Source: Phoronis australis (taxonomy: Eukaryota > Phoronida > Phoronidae). From it: a stretch of 64,000 nucleotides of DNA. Positions 46,281 through 60,000 of this stretch are shown piece by piece (position 1 is the first letter of the stretch; the number at the start of each line of letters is the position of its first letter). Where the stretch lies: assembly GCA_002633005.1 (NCBI GenBank), contig NMRA01000023.1:1112194-1176193 (forward strand), written 5' to 3'. The position numbers were made by a program, and so were the translations under genes. Under the pieces are notes generated by a model. It saw only the letters and a program-made list of their open reading frames with translations. It was not told the origin of the DNA and made no database searches.

Positions 46281-47349
46281 GTGTCGCTGCTGAACGTGAT
46301 GATAACGATCATATGAAGAAGGAAGTTGTGAGAAATAAATAAGAAATAAAGTCTTGTTCAATAGAAGGCAAACCAATGAAGTGCAGTAAAAATCAGTCAA
46401 CAAAAGAACAGGGTCATCAGAAAATCCCAAATTACTCAAATACTAAACCTTGTAGAGAAAAATGGAAAATATTCTCTTAAAGCCCGTTCAAAACTCTATC
46501 AAAAAATAGTTTAAAAAATTCCACTTTTTTTTTTTAAATTCTCAAATTTTGCATTTTTTGGAAATCGAAAGTCAAAAAACGGTAAGTCTGAGAAAAAATT
46601 GTTCAAATTCATTTGAAAAAAAACTTCAGAGATCCACATGCGAAAATTCACGTCATTTGATCTTCAAGTCCAAAATGGCACCCCAGCACGATTGAAAACG
46701 GATGAAAATGCGTCTGATTCGCCATTTTGAAAACAACTTCAGGTTTAGCAGCATTCGATAATAGCCAGCTACAGAAACTTAACACATGAAAAATTTCGAA
46801 GAAATTGGTCCTACAGTACAGTGCGCCCTCTACAGGACAAAACGTTTTCGTCCTGAAATCGGAGAGAATATTTCCGCCGTCTTTTCAGTCGTGTATATCA
46901 AACATTGTGGCCTATATGGGCATTTGAAATCTGAATTCGAAAACAAAATGGCCGCCACGTCCGCCATCTTTAATCCGATCATGACAAAAAATACAAGCCT
47001 GCGGGGCTTCTGGAATTAGAGGTTATACGTAAATTTGTGTGAATCGGACGAAAAATGCGATCTGTATAGTGGGAACAAACAAAAAAAGTTGATGGCAAAG
47101 TAACAAAATTGTCGATCTCATCAAGTAACAACTAATGTTTTGATACCGAGATTTTTAAACATGACCTGGCAAGCAGTTGCCTTTCTCTTACTGCCACCGA
47201 GAGAAATTTTTGGCCAAAGACCAAACTACACATCTGAGTCAGAAATAACGGACACGTTGTGTTTTGGTGCGAATATGAACTAATCATAATTGCTGTTGCT
47301 TTTCAGAGCTTAGCAAATTTTTGTAGACAGCCGGTCAAAATCAGCCGCA

Positions 47350-47680
47350 GATCATGTTAGAAGCAGGAAAACATGCTAATAGTGACTTTTTCTTGAAATT
47401 TAGGGCAGTTGCCAAGCTGAAATATCCATCGTTGCCATGGGTACCAGGTACTTTACCAGCCAAAATCATCAGTTTTAGGTTTGAGATCAAATTTATGTGA
47501 GAAGCGATCAACCTTTCGCAGAGTGCATACCATGACACTTTTTGGTAAACGTAGGAATGTTGCTGAGCTGAATTAAGTGTCGATACCATGGAAACCAGGT
47601 ATTTTCACGGTCGAGATCGTCAATTTCAGGCTTGATGGCAATCATGTTAGAAACAGGCAACCATACTCAAATCATTTTAG
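47350..47680 (+). repeat. Imperfect tandem repeat, about 150-bp period
   Basis: CCATGGGTACCAGGTA (47434) and CCATGGAAACCAGGTA (47586) are each followed by related blocks (ATCATCAGTTTTAGG / ATCGTCAATTTCAGG). ATCATGTTAGAAGCAGG (47351) and ATCATGTTAGAAACAGG (about 47642) add further copies. Confidence 0.55.
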
Positions 47681-49935
47681 TGACCTTCAATATTTAAGGT
47701 TGAACGTGCAAAGTACATGGTAATCGGGGAATTGGGATCTACAACAGTATCATAAGCCGCACATGCCACATGTTCAAGACATTTTGAAGAATTTGGGATA
47801 CCAAAAGCAAACACTGCTAGTTCTCTCAAAGACGCACCAGTAGGCCACTTTCGAAGATACAAAATTTTTTGCCACTGCAACTCTTCTACACAAGCATAGA
47901 AATAGTCCTTTTAACAGCATAAAACCTGTGGGTAGCTAATTCAATAGATTTTAACTAATGAATAAAGTTTTATGGCTGATATGTCAAAATCAGTAGCACT
48001 ATTTTGAAAATCCAAAATCGGTTGCCCGTCAACTGCGTTTTCGAAGTAATAAAAGCTGCATGAAACGCTCACAACAAAATTAATTAAACAAAGCAATACT
48101 TTTGGTTTACTTCATAAAAGGTGAGTCATAATTACCCGTACCTGTATCATACTTTTAGAAATCCATAACAATAGATATGCATACTTAACACAAGCCTCCA
48201 ATGCAAGGTCACTGCTATTGCTATAAAATGTTTACTAAGTGTTTTTATAGAAGTAAGTGATTCTTTGGATTTGTTTTCGGCGCAAAGCATTCCAAAATAT
48301 TTTTTCATTATACTATAAAAAGAAGTTCAGCATTTTTTCATATATGTTACATTTACATAATAAATCTACTACATCAAATTTTTCTGGGCTAGGTTGCATT
48401 AAAGCTATTCAGGTGTTTAGAGATGAGGTGTCACGGCAGTAGATGACGCAAGTTGGACCCGGAAATAAGAATAGACTTCCCGTCACACTGGGTCAAAAAC
48501 GTCATAATGACCACTGCTGTAGTCAGGCGTTGGGGCACGTAGGCGCAGCCAACTCCCTTTTGGCATTTGAACGTTTCGCCTACGCACCGTAAATTACGTT
48601 CAGTGCTCAAGGTAATACGGTGGGCTTTGGGCGCCTACTTACCTCTTATTTTAACACTGCAGCACTGATAATGACGTCAAAATGACGTCATGCTAAACAT
48701 TCCAATACGCTGAATAGCAACAACGAGGTCGGATTAACAAGTGTCACGTAGCTATTGCTGAACAATGCACCTGATGTCATGCAGCGAATCAAACTTATCC
48801 AGCCTTTAAGTTTCGAAGATTTTTGCAACCCAACCAGGTGCAGTCGTTATTGTGTTGTATTGCATAATTATTTTAATTTGATAATATCAGTCATTTTTCT
48901 ATGTTTCTACTAAAGATTATGTAGAAACAGTTCTATAGCCCAAGTTCAAATTGGCTAGAATTTTGAGAAAAAGGCTCTAATAATGTCATACGAAAAGGCA
49001 GTGCCATCAGACAAAAAACTATCATAATGCCCACTGCCGTTTCTAAACCCCACTTATGTTGTTCTCAAACATGATTATTGAGTTAATTTCTGCTTCATTT
49101 AAGAATTCATAATTGGTAAACTTGACACTGTTGTATAAGTAAGAAGAATTATTAGTCTCCTTCCACGTCATGTTGGTCACATCACGTGCATATTGGGCAG
49201 GCAAAGAGACTTGATAATTCTTACTTACAATTTCAAGATGCTGATAAAGCATGCATGGCTTTGGGGTGAAAATGCTGATTTTGTGCATTTTATTAGTTTT
49301 TAAGCAGCTGTCTGCACTTGCGGTAGTCGTAAAAGTTGGAAACATCCTTGAGAATCAGTTTTACTTGACGTTGTTCAAGAATTTTGGAAACTTTGCCCCC
49401 ATATAGGCCTGTTATACATATATGCAGGTTTCAACTTTTAGAATATAGAGGTGGAGGTGCTTGCACAAGGTTTTTCAACAGAATTCTTAAGGACATTCTA
49501 GAGAGTTCCTCCATATTAATGGCCGATATGTTGCGGTCTGTAACATTCAAGATCCTCGATATTTGTAGAATGATTGGGCGGATTCCAGAATGTTCTAGAA
49601 TATGCCTGAATTGGTAAAAAGTTCCAGGTCATAAATACAAACTATAAATACTCAGCTTGAGCACGAGTTAACAGGGACCAGTTATTGTCAGCTCTAGAGT
49701 TAGTAAGTTAGGTAAACTCAGTGAAGCGGTTCATCACATGTCAAGAATTCGCCCCACTGAATGGAGCATTGAAACAGACATTACGTCGGATGTTAGTTCA
49801 AGTGGTGCAGGCTTGTGTACAATCGGTCAAAACTGGTGAAGGGAATGACTCGATCCGGTTTTCAGTCCATCATGGCACCGAATGCTAATAGTACCGGTCA
49901 ATGACAACCTGTGCCATACATTCACCGGGGAAAAC

Positions 49936-50012
49936 GTGACTGCGTGTGTTTGTACGTGTGTGCGTGCGTACGTGGGCGTGCGTGTTTGTATGTATGCGTG
50001 TGTTTGTGTACA
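49936..50012 (+). repeat. Decayed (GT)n / GCGTGT microsatellite
   Basis: GTGTGTGCGTGCGTACGTGG and neighbouring GTGT-rich sequence; low complexity. Confidence 0.8.
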
Positions 50013-51416
50013 CAGCTTCTTGTCAGATGCCTTATCTTAGGCAGAAGGAAAATCAACGATGCAGTAATTCAAATTCATTAAATAAAAGTTGTGGTGACAT
50101 TCTGATTTGACGTTTATTTCATCAAGTGATACTTGAGCCACAGTCCCGTGCATAACTAAAAACGCAATTTTTAAACCGCTCTACAGAGTAGGCATTATTT
50201 TTCTTCAAAACTCTGCACTGGTGTGGAATTGGCGAAAATACAAACTTATTGTTCAAAAACGCTAACGTCGCGCCGGGTTGTATTAGTGAATTTGTGCGAA
50301 AGAAAAACTATTTGAAAACTCAGGGAAAACTTGAGTTCTTGGGCCGTATTAAAGTTCATGTATGCGCAAGGACAAGATAAACGATGCAAAAACTTCTAAT
50401 TTGAAACGCAGTCTTGTGACGAGTATTTGAAACAGATGAGATGTAACAATATTACGTTTATGAAAGATAATTTCCTCTACGCATATTGACGCTATGAAAA
50501 TTGCTATTTCATTGATTATAAAAAAGATTGATAATGATCATTATGCGATTTTTGCGTAGATTTGTGAAGCATAGTTATTTTATAATCTGATGACAATTGG
50601 ACAGAGTTTAATTTCCGTCATGCAGGCTGTCACAATTTAAAGGATGTCTCTTCAAGCCTACGTTAAGTAAATCAGTCACAACTCGGAAGTCAAACAACGT
50701 CTTTCACAGTGCACAACCTCTGTAGCTGAATAATGTAGTTTGCGCTTACAAGTATAAAAACAAAGGCCGACAGGTAAGCTGCATAAACCCAAATTTAGCT
50801 CTTTGATCTAAAGATAGGCCAAATAACTGACATTTTCTGTTTAAATAATAAAGCATTCAATGTTCTTATTGGTGGATGTTTGTAACGTAATACCTTGTCC
50901 TCTAAATAATCAGATAGTGTTATTCACGACGAATTTTCCAACGATCTCATTGGTTATCACAACGTCACAACCTTTCCGGTCATATGGTTAGGTTTATGCT
51001 ATTCACCCGATAAACTTTCAACAAATCTCAAATTGGTTAATATAGCTTTTCAATCTTGCCGGGCAAAACATCTGTTTTTTGTCATTTACTCGAAAAACGT
51101 GTCGGTTCTTGTTAGACGGAGTGCAAGTAATTTCATGCCCGCAAGCTTAGAGTAGGCAATGGGAACGAAAACAAGTTCGGGAATAAGCGTAGATTAAATA
51201 ATAGCTCGTGCCCGAAATGTGGGCTTAACTGTGTATACAAAAACATTATGCCCGACGATTTCTAGTATCTTCTCCACGTTGAAAGTGACAACCAGCCCTG
51301 ATCGGTATCTCCATAAATCAATTTGTCGTTCAAGGTCTTATTAAGAGCCAACGTCGAAAACTGCGTGTTGCTAAGTACCTTCAATATCTGCACTGTTGAA
51401 GCTACAAAAGGTAAGG

Positions 51417-54150
51417 CCCGTAGCCATGGGGGGTTCGAGGGGTTCGAACGAACCCCCCCCGCGTAAAAGGTCCAGCCCCAGCCTATCCGTTAAAGATATG
51501 ATACAAAGCGCTACTGATTCAAAGCGCTTCACGTTATCATCGAGTCGTGCGGTACCCGGCCCACCTCGCCCAAGTGTTACTTGCGTAGATGACAGGATCG
51601 TGCAGACGATTAGAGGAGGCTTTATGTTACTCATCGGCATTGAACACGCGTGGTGGTTACACCGTAGGGAAACAAGGGAGTCTAGAAGTAAATGCCTAAA
51701 CCTAGCTAAGCTACATAGCAGCGAGATAGCTCCCAAAAAGTCACATTGCGGTGTGAACGTCTTAAAATCGACCATGAAGCAAAACAGCAGAAAATAGGTT
51801 TGTTATCTGATATTGCTTGCTAGCACAGTACGGTAAAGGGCAGACGTTTTCAAATTTGGAATTGAAAATGTTTGTAAAATACAGGTATGTTTTTCGTCAT
51901 ATAGTGTCCAATTCGAGAGTGGATTGGTGGATTGACATGCATTCGTGTACACGTATGTGCGTTTCCGTCCTTTTAAATTCAGTAGAAGCTGACGGTAAGT
52001 TACATGTATAGACAGCCCTCCATCATAGCTCAAAAACCTGAAGTTAACTATAATCGTGTTTGCTTGCTCTGAGAAAACACCGAAGGGCACGTTCAAATTT
52101 TTGGGGGGAGAGTAGGTCTAAACCCAATAAAAACTCTGGTCATTGGATATAGACTTCTCTTGTCACAAGTGTCAGTGGTGCACAGTCTCACACACTTCAT
52201 GCGAGCAACCTAATGGAAAAGATTTCCAACCAGAGGCGGGTCTGCGGAGGGGTGTTCACGGGGTTCAAACATTCCCCTCGGGAAAAGATCAAAAATAAAA
52301 ATTAAAAAAATGTCACCAGGAAAACAAAATCAGATACTAAAAACCAAACAAAATCTTACACAAGAGGGGGAATCCCCTCACGACCTTCCCTACGCTCGGC
52401 GCTACGCGCCTCGGGTTCGGGCGAATCCTACCCCCCCCTACCCCTTACTGAAAACTTTTATCTGACAGTGCCAAGGTTAGATGCCACAATTCCGAAGGTG
52501 CGTTACTCCGAAGGTCGTCTACTCCGAAGGTTTGCCACCCTCGAAAGTTCACTGATTTGAATGTCCACAATTCCAGAACCAGAACTCCGACAATTATTTT
52601 TTTTACTCGGGTCTCTGAAACAGCAGTCCAGGCCGCAAACCACTGAGCCAAACAGTTCATTACTCTGATCGTCTGCTAATGAGTCGTAACAAACGTGAAT
52701 AAATTATTGTATTTGTGTCCATTTAGTAACAATATAAAAGGGTTTGAAAAAGTTGACTAGTTCTTAATACATTGATTTCATTGTTGAGATCGGTTCCAAT
52801 CACTGCCAATCGTGATACTTGAATCTAATTAACGACTCTCAATTAGGTGCAACATCTGGAGCACGGGTACAGGCTGCGGCAACCAAAGGTTTCAAATTTA
52901 AGAAGACTGAATGGGGCTCACTGACTATGTGAAGACTGGCAGGGACTGGGTAGCCTGCTAACTACATTTGATTTCGACCCGCTTGTGCGTGGTTCAGGTG
53001 GGTGAGGTTCAGACGCAGCGGCCCTAAACTTTTCAGTCGCGCTGTGAAATGCTGTGACCTTGACATGAATTTTGATGAATGCATCGCGGTTGATAATCCA
53101 TCAATATTCCCACTCCAAATTGTTTAAAATGCAATAACGTTAACAAGGAAAAAAGGTTTCGTTAAGTTAATATCCGACTAAATATTTCTGACCGAGAAGG
53201 TGTAATCGCTCATTTAAGCACGCCTGATTTGAAAATTTGGTAAGAAGTAACGAGGAGAACGCTTTGGACCACGTTACATCCGAAATGAGTCCCATTTTTG
53301 CAAGCAACCGTCACGGCCTCGCTGGTTCCCTGCGTGACGCTGGGTGGTAGCCTGCAAGCCTGGTATGATCCCTTAATTTTCCTCGGGTATTTTTTTAAAA
53401 CCGTCTTTTCTGATTGGCTGGTCGATTTCTCAACAAGCAGCACTTTATCCAAACAAACTGACATGACTGATGGAGGAAGTGTAAATGTGGTCTGTTGTAC
53501 AGACAAATCGGTGCTTAAAATTCATGTTCAAGAAATGTGAATCCCAGAAAATTGTGGTTGCGCCTTTCGGATTGCATCTTCCTAATGTCGCTGGCTTTTG
53601 TTTACGTTAGGCCTACTGTCCTATATTTATACAGTATGAATAACACACCAGTTAAATCGACCAGATGACGGCGTGTTTATTGTACATGTATATTTGTGCT
53701 TCTGAGCACACGGCTATTATCATTAGGCCTACTGCAGAAACAAAATAGTTGCTGCTACGCCACTTGCATGGACAAGGCTTAACATTTTCCAAAGTCCGCC
53801 ATTTTCTCACTTTGTTGTAAAGCTAACCAATGACTGTCGAGGTTACATCAACCAGTGATAAAGCGCGTGCAACTGACTGCTACCTGCGTGCTGGCTACCA
53901 CCTAGCGGCACGCGGGGAACCGGCGAGCCGTTACGGCATCCTCATCTCTGTTATTACTAAATCCGTCTCATCTCAAAAACATAGAACTGAGAGTCATCTT
54001 TGTTTATACAAATTTCCCTTCCCCCTGATTAAGCTGCGTCAACTGAGGGCCTTAATGAAAACTCCACAGTGACGACGTTTGCAAAGTATGGGGTCCACCT
54101 TTCAAGAAATTCGAACCACCCCCTGCGCAATGCTGGCTACGGGGGTTGTG
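51417..54150. mobile_element. Possible DNA transposon or pair of related termini
   Basis: The left end reads CCCGTAGCCATGGGGGGTTC, then GAACGAACCCCCC. The right end, reverse complemented from about 54150, reads CCCCCGTAGCCAGCATTGCG, then GGGGGTGGTTCGAA. The shared CCCGTAGCCA and G-run/TTCGAA suggest inverted termini. No transposase is seen between, so these may be two solo relics 2.7 kb apart. Confidence 0.25.
52231..52445. mobile_element. Short non-autonomous element with GGGG/CCCC ends
   Basis: Starts near AGAGGCGGGTCTGCGGAGGG and ends near CGAATCCTACCCCCCCCTAC. The right part contains CCCTCACGACCTTCCCTACG and CTCGGCGCTACGCGC, matching the internal segment at about 18985-19030. Size about 210 bp, no ORF. 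Confidence 0.45.
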
Positions 54151-55379
54151 CCAACAAGATTGCTACGTCACATGTATTGACCAATTAGATCAATGAAAAT
54201 TTTGTCGGAAGAATTGAAAAAATCGGCTTATTTTGATGACCTGCCGGGACGAACAGACACTTTCATAATAAAAACGTGACACATGCCTATGCCCAGGATG
54301 TAAGCCACGTGGCAAGATTCATAACCAGAAATCCGAAACTGAGAACGTCTTATCGTGATTCAACAAATTTTGGTTAGTACTCACAGGACCTGAATGTCGA
54401 CGCGCGGGTTTGAATGAAATCTGAGCTGGTACATTACCAAACAATATGTCCTACTCGTCTTGTAGTCGCCTTGAAACTAAAACGCGCAACATTAAATGTT
54501 GTACAGTAAGAGATGGCTAGATCAATTAACAAATCATTTATTTTGAATGACTTCTGTGTTCAATTTTCCAAGACGTTTCGATCAACAATTTCTCCTACCA
54601 TCCTCAGTGAGGGGCGAAATGGGACAAGAAAGCTCCCCCTATAATATAGTGCTGCACCTTCAACAACAGGCACACAAAAATCGAACTTTGGTTAAAAATG
54701 CTCCTGGTATGCGTGAGTAGGCCAACTATAGTCGTCTCTCATTAAAAGCATTTAATTTTTTTAATTAGAATGAGGCGTTTAGATCGACCTAAAAATGGTC
54801 GGCGACTGTTTTGAAAATATTTGCACGCACGAAGTACATGTTTTAAAGAACTTAAAAGTTAATTGGTGGGGCAAAACTTAAAGCGCCTTTAACTCTACAC
54901 TATGTATGCTTTCCATGCTTACTTCTAGTTTGATTTTTTTAAAAATATTTTGCGTTTAATTGTTTGCAATTGTTTTCTATTTGAACGGATAAGCCTTATA
55001 GTCACAGTATTTCTGGTGTTTTAAATGTTTTCAAAGTTACTTTATTATTGTTTGAAGTTTCAAACTTTGGCCTCTCAAAAGCATACGTAGTGTCGTTTTC
55101 GCATATCGGCTGTAACTCGGGGCCTGTTCTAGTAAAGGTCGTAATTCCAGTCTTATTAAAGATCGTCGTAACTTGATTTCAACTTCCACGCGGTCACTAA
55201 GACTGCATGTAAAATTATCAACATCATGTAAGTTGCAAATTTTTGCTCTTCTACTACGCAGTGTCACGTTCGCATGCTTACAATCGCCTTAGCTGCAACA
55301 GGACTTACATGTACACGTACGGCCTTTGTTATGCGCCCACATTTTATAAGTGGGTGCATATTGCCGTCTTCTCTGTCTG

Positions 55380-56045
55380 GGCGTCTGGCAATTGGGCGTC
55401 CGGCGTTCAGGCGTCCGGCGTTCGGGCCTTTGTCGTCCGGCGTTCGCAGCTGTATCTCCTAATCCCGTCCTTGCAGGATCTTGACGAGATTTGGCAGATG
55501 TGTTCCTATGAAGCTGACGACGCATGACGATGAATTTCGCACCTCGCTGAATATCGGTGTGCCCCCTAGTGGCAATTTTCTTTTTTACGTTCATCTCTGC
55601 ATCGTCGGAGGTCCTCAATGAATTTTCATGAAATTTGGCAGTTAAGCATCTGTTAGTGAGGTGATAGTATCCGCCACTTCTTGAATGGATTTGAGGTACT
55701 TTGCGCCACCTAGGGGCCAGTTTTACTGTTTTTGAGACTGTTTTTGGCGTCCGCCACTGTATCGACCAAACCGCTCTAGGAATGATTGTGGAAATTGGGA
55801 TATATGTTTTTATATTAAAGAGGGCGCCTGACGATGCTTTTCTGACGACTTCGACTACTGTGGTGCCTACTAGTGGCAGTGTTGTTTGTTTTTACGCCCA
55901 TGGCTGTATTTCCTAAACGCTCTACGTGTGTATTTTTATGATGTCGACAATGAACAACGACCACTTTCAGACGGATCCGACAAGCACTGTGCCCCCCAGT
56001 GGCAATTTCATTTTTCTGTGTTTCTCTGAAGCTGCTTGAAGGTTT
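55380..56045 (+). repeat. CTAGTGG tandem-array family, locus 3 (about 4 units)
   Basis: Cores CCCCCTAGTGGCAATTTT (55566), CCACCTAGGGGCCAGTTTT (55711), CCTACTAGTGGCAGT (55871) and CCCCCCAGTGGCAATTTC (55998), with shared flanks CTGTATCTCCTAA / CTGTATTTCCTAA and ATGAAATTTGGCA. Same family and strand as the 31-32 kb array. A run of GCGTCCGGCGTTCGGGC-like sequence lies at its left edge (55380-55445). Confidence 0.7.
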
Positions 56046-58565
56046 TTTATGAAATTTGGTATTGAAACAATGACTGACCAGTGCCCACTCATAATGAAAC
56101 CCTATACGCCAGACAGCTGTTCAGGTTCCATTCATGTTTATGAACTTTCAATATTATTGTTGTTTTGCGCTCACAACCCACACATATTTCTGGTTGGCTA
56201 TATAAATTGTAGTTAGAGTTGATAAACTTTGCGTGACAGTAGAAACTTAACGACTGTGTTAGTTTTTATGCTGCTCTTTCCGTCAACTTGCTGTTGCTAC
56301 CTTGTTAGCCAACTACAGGTATATACCTTTCAACCAAGAACCGGGTAACACAACTACATGTATACTACCCCGATCTATCTCCACCTTGCTGGAACTGTGT
56401 CCTCATATTGCTGGGACCGTATTCTTCACACCTAAAATTAAAAATCCTTTTTCCTTTACATTCACCAACTTACACTTTCAAGAACACAACAGGAGGTCAG
56501 TGAAAACGTATCACTGAAATATAAACATGTCTTAACTTTCAACTCTGTTTGCACCGGGGGTTTGGAGAAATCTCATTAAATATGGCGACAGTTGAGTGAG
56601 CACCCATAATGCACAAGGCAGCTGTCACTCACTACGGCGGCCATTGTAGCTAGCGGTGCACCTTCAGGAATAAAAATATACTGCACTTACATTTTAAATT
56701 CAGTGTATTTGAAAATTTTTGCTATTGGGTTGAATGAGCATTATTTTGGCTTCGGTTTAGATTGAATTTGCTTGCATGTACATACATGTACATCCGTTTT
56801 ATAATTTTTTAACTAAAATGAAGTGGAAAGAGCATCTTTCAACGTGTTTGCAAACTTTAAATGTTGTAGCAAAAAAGTGCAAATGTAGTTGATTTTTGGA
56901 GGCATGTTATTTAAAATTCTGAGCATGCAATTTGTACTTATCATGTACTAGTTAAGAACATATTCCAATAAGCTCAGGTCACCATTCTAGGTTAATGCTA
57001 GTAACGTTCCTGATTGCTAATCCCATTAGCACGATCATTATACTTGAATTTGATTTTGTTTTAACTCATTCACGTTTCACTAGGTGGGCGACTTCGGTGC
57101 CTACATTGAGTTCTAATGTCGCGCTGCATACAGCACACTACAGCAATGCTTAACGGGTTATATTACTTTGAACTACTAAAGCACGCTCATTTTCTAGGCG
57201 TCATTTATGATATGACTGATAAAACGTGGAAGTCATTAAATGCCTAAGATAATGGGCATTGTACTATTGTCTAAAAGTTACAGATTAGAAACATTTGGAA
57301 CGAATTCTTACGTTATCCTGGGTTATACATGTAACATAAAATGTAAAAATGATTTCAATATAAAGATTAAATCCCGAGCACTCGTCTTTCTTTATTCGTT
57401 TCTGTTTTCGTTACTTGATATCGGGCACAGGGAAATCAATATTAGTGGCAGCCGCTGCACAAGTGATGTAAAAAAAGATTGTAATTACTAATCTCTGTAC
57501 ACAAGTTAATGTCATAAATGCAAGCCAGTTTTATTTGTGTGTTATTTGATTATCATGTCTTGGTATCACAGGTCACTCGCATACACTCCGTTATAGACTT
57601 CTAATAATGCTCGGTATGATGGTGTCATAAGTTATGTTGTCAGGATTTATTGGTAATTTCATTCACCAGGATGTAATACATGTATTTCTGAGCGCAATGT
57701 GTGACTGAAAAGTAAACATGCTTCGATGTAAGTAATGAGTTAGTGTACTGCGACTGTGGAGTGCGGGTCTTGTCCGCGACAATATAGTTGACGATGAAAA
57801 TAATTATGAATTGTGCATTTGGATCATGAAATGGTACGTGACGCTATGATTAAAAGCCAGCAATTCACCTGAGTAAAATTCTTCAGCAAGTTCTAAAAAT
57901 GGCATTTGGGTGGAAATTGCCTATGTGCTAGAGAAGATCTATGCAGCTACACGTGAAGCGCAGACACATTCGCTTATCCATTTTTGTGTAAAGACACTTG
58001 AATAAAAATGCTTTCGAAAATAGCGCGTCCCTTGAGATATAGGCGCATAGGCGTTTGCTACAAGCAAGAACACTTCTGAAACCATCCGCAGATGACAAAA
58101 TTGTCATAACAAAACTATTCGGAAAAGTAAAGCTGCAAAATACTATAGAGAAAATATGATTTATTTATATGATGATTATTCTATTTTAGCGCAATTTGAG
58201 ATCATTATTGTCCACTAAATAACGGGCATAAAACAGGTTCTCAAAATCCGTGACCGCTGTGACAGGCTATTGCCTCTACCTAGTATGTATTGTTTTGTAT
58301 CTGATTTAGTTGAATAGCTACCCATATGTTCCTCATACGGGACCTAGACATTCTCTGTAGTTTACGTTTTTTTTATTTAATTTTCTATGTTGAGAAGATG
58401 GCCCCTTGGAAGCATTTTGACTGGGTTTTAATCTTGGCCATTTTCAGATGTGCAAGCTAAGGCTATCATTACGCAAAATTCTGTTTTTGCTTCCTTACAA
58501 AGAACTCTAATTAGTTTATTTCATAGTTTGCCCATGGTTCCAAGGTCAATGGCCGGGTTTCGTGG

Positions 58566-60000
58566 CGCTAGTTTGCAGGTGGATAAATCGTGAATTTGCA
58601 TAATTTATGCAAACTAAGACCGCCATTATTTAAATATCTTTTCGTGTTTATAGCTGAGTTAACAAGCACTGCAGGTAATGGCATTGATATTTTCACATAC
58701 GTTTCTATACTCAGTTTAAAATTCATTAAAAAAAGCTTTATCGGTTGTTGCACGACAAATCAACGTAATTCATGCAGCTCATGGCGGCCATTACTCATAA
58801 TTCTGTTTCTGCTCGTAACTTACCCCACAGGGCACGACATTATGTCATTTACAATTATGTTTTCGTGGAAAATGAAGTTAATGAAATAGTTAGCAGGTTA
58901 TTACATCATAATTTATGTAGATGAAGGTCGACGTTATTTATTTAGGATGTTCCCCATACACAGAGTGGTTTATTACAGAGCATGCGCGTGGTTTAAATGG
59001 TTCCTATCTCTACAGAGCATGCGCGTGAATCAAACAATTACAGCCAATTACACACCTCTGTGTTATAGGTACGACACCCTAAAACCCAATCCCGGACAAG
59101 CAGACACCAAACCTGAGGTACAGATTCTCACATATGCACCCTTAAAGTCCATACATGATGGGCAAGGGTTCTCGCCGGTTCTTAATTTTTAAAAATCAAG
59201 ACAGGCAATTTCCGTGGATGGTTGTCACGTATTCACCTCATAGATTAGTGATCGCAGGTTGTTACTGATTAGTGCTATTAGCTTTCGGTGTGATGATAGA
59301 CTGAACACTGGTTCGAATTAATCACTGCATTAATATCATGTTCAAATTCTCCTGAAACAAAACGTCTGAGGCAGTGCATGTGTGGCGAGGACACACTGAG
59401 CAGTGTAACTGATAATATATATGCCAATCAAAATGAACGAACACGTACATCTGTAGATTATTACGACAAATATCGTATCTTTAGAGGACGGCTTTTCCAT
59501 AAATGTTTGACAAACTTGTAAAAAGAGATATTGTTATTTTGAGTATGTCAGGTTGTACTTCAGTTGTTGGCTCTGGACATTTCTTTAAGCAAACCTTCAA
59601 AGTTTACTTAGCTTGACCTTGCAGTTGTAAGACAAATCGGTAGTGACGGTTAAGCTGTGCATATGAATGGTCTTAGTAAGACGATTCTCCATACTAGCAG
59701 CACACTTCTGGAAATGTTTCCAGGTCTTGTTTCAGAGGGTACAGCCGCGTTTAAGACTTTTAAACTTGATCAAACCATAAAGGGTGATGTTACCAAGACA
59801 AATTTACGACGATTACCCGCATACTGATTTCGATCTATTCACTGACTGCGAAAAGACGGGTGTAAATATTAAAATAATCTACATGCATCCCACGAAAGGA
59901 AGTTGCCATGAGCAGAAACAGAATTTTAAATAACAATGGTGGCCACTATGTGCATGAATTGTGCAAATTTACCACGCAACAACCTGCTAACTGATTTTCA
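58566..60000. repeat. Inverted repeat pair around 58.6 and 59.95 kb
   Basis: 58570-58640 (TTTGCAGGTGG, AATTTGCATAATTTATGCA, CCGCCATTATTTAAA) is related to the reverse complement of about 59925-59990 (GTTAGCAGGTTGTTGCG, AATTTGCACAATTCATGCA, CCACCATTGTTATTTAAA). GTTTCTGCTC beside GGCCATTACTCA (58785) and its inverse near 59905 extend the relation. Could be termini of a 1.4-kb element or two relics. Confidence 0.45.

Noticed and set aside
46149-46439. Histidine-rich protein on -
   Set aside because: The histidines come from the GAT/GAC microsatellite.
51371-51797. Overlapping ORFs of 133-134 residues on both strands
   Set aside because: Both cover a transposon-like terminus and neither has family resemblance or splice support.
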